This document shows, piece after piece, positions 59,593 to 64,000 of a DNA stretch of 64,000 bases. The DNA comes from Fasciolopsis buskii (Eukaryota > Platyhelminthes > Trematoda > Plagiorchiida > Fasciolidae): positions 171,053 to 235,052 of the forward strand of contig LUCM01005822.1 of assembly GCA_008360955.1 (NCBI GenBank), given 5' to 3'. The notes below the pieces were generated by a model. That model did not search any database, was not told the DNA's origin, and saw nothing but the letters and a program-made list of their open reading frames with translations. A program made the position numbers and the translations under genes. How positions within the stretch are numbered: position 1 is the first letter of the stretch; each line of letters begins with the position of its first letter.

Positions 59593-59955
59593 ATGACTAA
59601 AAATCTTGATTTAGCGTACGTGATGTGGTTAATAATTTCGGAAGAGGTTGGAAAGTTATTAAAGGCTACCAAATTGATCGGTGACAGGATACCCGAACCG
59701 GGAAGTGCAGCGTTGTTGACCAAGTCACGATTTCTAGTTGAAATGGGGTTTAATTCAGCTGAGGCGGGAACGCTCGATAATAAGAAAAGACTGCTGATTT
59801 TATACACCTTCGGTAACTCATGGTTCAAACAGTTTTTAGAATGCCCTAAAAAGAGTCTTGCGACATCTTTTGTTTTGGATTATTCCGTCAAATTATCAGC
59901 GAGTTTCTCTACAGTCAATCTGCAGGCGTATTTGAAGGAGCATATCGCTAATTGA
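59593..59955 (+). CDS. Orphan open frame of 120 codons
   Basis: This starts at an ATG (MTKNLDLAYVMWLIISEEVG) and runs to a TGA. The opposite strand is open over the same stretch for 93 codons, which is a usual sign of a chance frame or a repeat. No motif, signal peptide or splice context supports it, and it begins about 440 bp after the LINE 3' end. It is listed because it is one of the longest uninterrupted ATG frames outside transposons. Confidence 0.12.
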   Translation: MTKNLDLAYVMWLIISEEVGKLLKATKLIGDRIPEPGSAALLTKSRFLVEMGFNSAEAGTLDNKKRLLILYTFGNSWFKQFLECPKKSLATSFVLDYSVKLSASFSTVNLQAYLKEHIAN

Positions 59956-62755
59956 CACTTATACTAAACACTGTTCTCTTGAAATAATGCTTTGTTTAAC
60001 CTCAGAACCGAATGCGCTGAGGAAAGGACGTGCCGCACGACGCGTTATTTGAAGTTTTTCAAACATATAAAGCAGCGTTGTTGGTAATGTTTGCAATCAG
60101 GTTTTCTCATGGCAGGTTTACTACCGATGCCCTCTTTTTTATTGACTCAATTTACTTTTTAGCCTGTGGTCGTAAAACTACCAGTCGCCGTTACCTTAGT
60201 CGTTTACCTCCGTCAGCAGTATTTTGGCTGTTGTTGCTATTTCCAGTTTGTTTGTAGGCATTTGGTCTTTGAATTGACATGACGCTAATTTTTGGCATAT
60301 AAGTCTCTGGATAAGGTCTTTTGAGATTTAACTTTTGTACCTTAGTCTTCATGCAGCAAGCAACGCCATAGCAGCTTGAAACTGACTTAGTTTTGGGTTG
60401 TGCCAAATCCCGGTCATTAGGTGTAGCTTGAACCCTTACCTGAAGAGCTTATGTATATCATTCTGTGCCATTGACGTCGGTCGGCCTCTAAGTGGCATTC
60501 GGAATGCATAACTTATTTTGACTAGTGTACTGCTTCCTACTGAGTTAGACTGATCGGAATCTATCCTGGTTTCCTCATTGACCGTGTGCCTATAATCAAA
60601 GATCTGGACGCCGCCGGACTAGATATCAATATAATGTAGTTTACAACTTATCAACTCAGATAGTTATTTTATTTTTTCCCGTTGCATCACGCAGAGTGGT
60701 CTTTTTAGCTATCCTTTCAAAATCCCAACAGTGCAACATGGCACGGCTGTGAAATTTCACTTGTCTACTTGGAGCATCACACTGTCAATGTATTTCGGAA
60801 GTAGTGTAGGGCAGCAGGTATATGTTGAATAATTCATATCAATTAAACAAAAATAGTCTACTACGGAACTGTAATGTTTCTAACCAATTATTATGCCAGC
60901 TTCAATCAACTCAAGTGGACATAGCGCAATTGTAATGCGATGTCCCATGACTTAGATAATTGGAGACATTAGGAACTGTCAACGGAATTCAAATAGCAGA
61001 AGCCACCCACATTTCAGTGCTGCACCTGTCCGAGTAATTGAGCGAAAGAGCCAGTCTGCTTTACATGTCTTTGCTATTTACCCATGATTCGACGTAATTA
61101 CGTGTTTACTCTAAATCACCTCAAATCAAGCAAGAGACCAACGTAGTGGACTACAGCCGGGGAGCGATTAAAGACTGTAAGTAAGAAACCTAGTCCACTA
61201 TCCGCTGAAGTATATTTGTTTGTTCAAACTTATTCTGGATGTGAGAAATGGACACTACACAGCAGTATTTCCCACGGGTTCTGCGCAGTTATTGTTGCAG
61301 TATTCAATGTACAAAGTGCGAGCTTCCATTACCAATGAACAATGCGTTCGTGCGTGTGAGCGAACGTAGGGCGTTGTCGAACAAAGTAATCCAAACCGTT
61401 TAGTGAACACGTAGCCAAATAGTATTGTTCAACACTCGGAGTATCACCTAACAAATTTTGCCTGATTGGAAAATAAGAAATTATCAAAACGCAAAAGCTG
61501 ATTAAAAACGTTTTCTGTTTAGCAGTATTCATCTAGTACACTAATTTGAAAAAATCCAACTGATCGGGACATCAGCCGCTCACTTATTTTGACGACTAAA
61601 CCTCATTTATATTGCTGTAACAAATTCTAGTTATTCGGGTCTTGCGGCCTTGATCCCGGTTTGACACAGCCTCCAGTAGTAGCCACGAGATGATCACTGG
61701 TTGCGAGCCCACCGCACTAATCGCAACTTGGTTTTTATTAGCATCACCAGTTTCTGTTGGTAAGTAGTGAGCAAATGCTGTCCAAATTATTGCACAATGT
61801 TTGTTGGAAATTCGAATATCGAAATTCCCCCCAGTTGGGAATTGCTGCCCAACCGTCCACTCATTATTGAGTACAAAGAGGATCATTGTAGAGCTACGTG
61901 GAGTACAGCGTACTTAATTCGAGACCCAGAGATAGAAATCCGGTTGGTGGCATTTAGCTAATCTAGTAAATGCCCTAAGTAAAAAGCTGGCGCAAACATC
62001 TGCATGTAAAATTGGTGGTAGCTAAGTCGATCCCTGTACATCGAGCCATACAGGAAAACGAGAGAAGAAAGAATTCGCATTGAAAATACCATCTAGCATT
62101 CTATTGTATATCGCGAGTTCCGTTATTAGATTTCACTCTTGAAACAAGAAAGATTGGTTGCCGCGCCATTCTGACTTAAAGCAGACCAGTGTCAGTGTAA
62201 AATATTCCAAATAATTTAATATTTTAAGATCAATCTACAGAAATATTTTCAATAAGCATGCTTCTCGGAAACCCTTTGATTTTATTCTCAGGCTCCCAGT
62301 GTTTCTCTGTTGATATTTAAGTTCATAAATGCACTGTATGTTTTACATCGTCCACATGATGAAGCGAGTATGAGGACGTTTGAAGAAACCATATGTAAAA
62401 GAATCCTTCGTTTTCATCGTCGTAAGGATAAACAGACGCAGAATTTTCTCTCGTGTCCATCATGATAAATGACATAGTTATGATCAAATACACATCATTT
62501 GCAATATACCTTGGAGAAACAAAATAATTCACATTCTTGTATACCAAAATGTGATCGATTGGTGGGTCGAAACAAAACAATTGACTTTGGTTGAACCAGA
62601 ATCACACGGCATAAAAACAGTGATGTGTCCCCAAAGTAAAACACTAGAGGAAAATAAGAAAAAATGTTCAGCCAAGAAGAAACTAGAGAAGGAATAAAGT
62701 ATAGAACATGAGGTTGTGTTTTAAACTGGAATATGTATATTTATTGTACAATAGT
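59956..62755. other. Anonymous sequence
   Basis: A short open stretch 61110-61167 (KQETNVVDYSRGAIKD) ends at a perfect GTAAGT donor, but its acceptor is unclear. Otherwise nothing was recognised. Confidence 0.3.
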
Positions 62756-62862
62756 TTTCAAAAAAGTGACAATCTGCACAAAGTCTGGACGATCCTCAGG
62801 CACGGAACTCCACGTTTCTTGCATCATCAGCCCACTGAAAGCGGATGACAAAAAACCTTACG
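62756..62862 (+). CDS. Candidate internal exon, unknown gene
   Basis: After TTATTGTACAATAG the frame is entered in phase 2 and reads FQKVTICTKSGRSSGTELHV, then SCIISPLKADDKKPY, ending at a perfect GTAAGT donor in phase 1. Flanking exons were not identified and no family is recognised. Confidence 0.22.
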
Positions 62863-64000
62863 GTAAGTTACAGTGTTATGAATTATGATTTTCCAAAGGT
62901 CATTGAACACAAAGGAAACTGGTAGTAGCATCATTTCCCTTGCTGAGGAATCACTCAAGTGGTTTTGACAACTGGGTATCGGAAGAGGAAAGCCACTTGT
63001 AAAGCAAAAACGAAGATTTTAGTGCCGAACATTGGGTTAACCACATGGAACTGGTCTGCTTCTTTGACGCCGGAACACATTATCTAACGGGAGTTCTTTG
63101 CGTTTTTAAGGTAAATTATTGGTGAGTATGATCTGTGGCATGATATTTTCAGGTTTGCTAGCGTATATTCTTATGCGGAAAGCCAACTCAAATCTTGCAG
63201 AACTCGACGGGAGTAATTTGGAAAAACTTAATAATTAACATCAACTTAGGTTTTGCGTATTATTTCCGTAAGTCGCACCTGTTAGTCGTCACCACCGATT
63301 CTCAGTGGATGGGGCATCCGCTTACTTTAACTGCGTTTACAACCGTTTTGAAACGGCTTAATTTATGGAGTTGGAGGAAATAACAAGGTGTCAAACAATG
63401 TATCTGAAGAAAAACAGAATAATTCAAATTTGGTAAAACCAACACCTTATCCCGTGAATTTATTAGCGCACCAAGTCAGAGTATTCTATTCGCAGGACTT
63501 TCGAGTCATCGAGATTGAGTATGCATTAGTTTGAGACCTTGATTTAGCAATACGAATAAGGTGCGTCAAATGGATGCTTGAACAATAAGATGGTTCTCAT
63601 GATCACGAACCAGCCAATTACAAAGGCGCATACCATTAATCTGACATCAAATGGATGAAGTAAATAATGATTATTTTTAATACTGGCATGAATGAACTAT
63701 TGTCTGAATGCTTTAATTTGTTTGCTTTCATTCCCTCAGAGATAACAAGAAGGAAATCTCTCAGGGGTTTTGGAATAACGCATAGTTGTAAAGGACAGAT
63801 TTTCTTGGGGTTGCAGGCGTCGTTTGCAAATATTGATCCCGTCTGTCTGAAACGGCAAAACTTTTCTGTGCCTCATGGGGAAAAGAAACAGTTCATCTCA
63901 AAGTAAAGTGGAAATTTTCTGTCACCTACTGAATGACAAACAAAAGTAGAACGTATACCGTTTACACGTACATTCGGTTTGGACAAAGTGGTGGTCGGGA
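62863..64000. other. Anonymous sequence to window end
   Basis: Frames at 63195-63383 and 63667-63906 on plus (62 and 79 codons) have no recognisable motif. Confidence 0.3.

Noticed and set aside
1..64000. CRISPR array, bacterial operon, phage or plasmid system
   Set aside because: No regularly spaced direct repeats, no long contiguous genes and no ribosome-binding-site-led gene series. The window is clearly eukaryotic.

Overview
This is a eukaryotic, repeat-rich window with no bacterial features: no operons, no Shine-Dalgarno-led gene series, and no open frame longer than about 185 codons. The longest intact frames are remnants of retrotransposons. The element mix (two Ty3/Gypsy lineages resembling CsRn1 and K02A2.6-like elements, a CR1/SR1-like LINE, an RTE-like LINE piece and tRNA-derived SINEs) together with candidate introns of about 40-90 bp suggests an invertebrate genome, most likely a parasitic flatworm (trematode or cestode). 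The taxon is an inference from families recognised by eye; no database search was possible.

Layout. Bases 1 to about 5,420 hold two decayed Gypsy elements, both on the minus strand. A CsRn1-type RT/RNase H/integrase piece (1-2000) lies directly downstream of a nearly full K02A2.6-type gag-protease-RT-RNase H-integrase series (2066-5422). From 5.4 to 14.2 kb the sequence is mostly anonymous, with a few splice-bounded candidate exons (8.3 and 10.6-11.2 kb) and a tRNA-derived SINE at 12.0 kb. At 14,193-15,633 there is an apparently perfect 563-bp inverted repeat around a 315-bp spacer, the most striking structure in the window. From 15.6 to 29.4 kb lie a Pol III-like repeat (17.1 kb), an AT microsatellite (19.8 kb), candidate short genes at 20.6, 22.5-24.6 and 26.5 kb, and another tRNA-like repeat unit (25.2-25.7 kb). 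A decayed LINE with endonuclease, RT, C-terminus and 3' UTR fills 29.4-32.2 kb. A second copy of its 3' end sits at 58.9-59.15 kb.

From 32.2 to 64 kb the window is mostly anonymous AT-rich sequence. It contains a LINE RT C-terminal scrap (42.1-42.6 kb), a second copy of the 12-kb SINE (47.5-47.8 kb), candidate exons at 47.8-49.6, 51.4 and 62.8 kb, and a reverse-strand tRNA-like SINE head (52.5 kb).

The transposon calls rest on recognisable motifs and are fairly secure. The multi-exon gene models rest only on splice-site quality and reading-phase agreement. They are hypotheses, and similar patterns can arise by chance in sequence of this composition. No intact, functionally assignable host gene and no clearly new biological system was identified.
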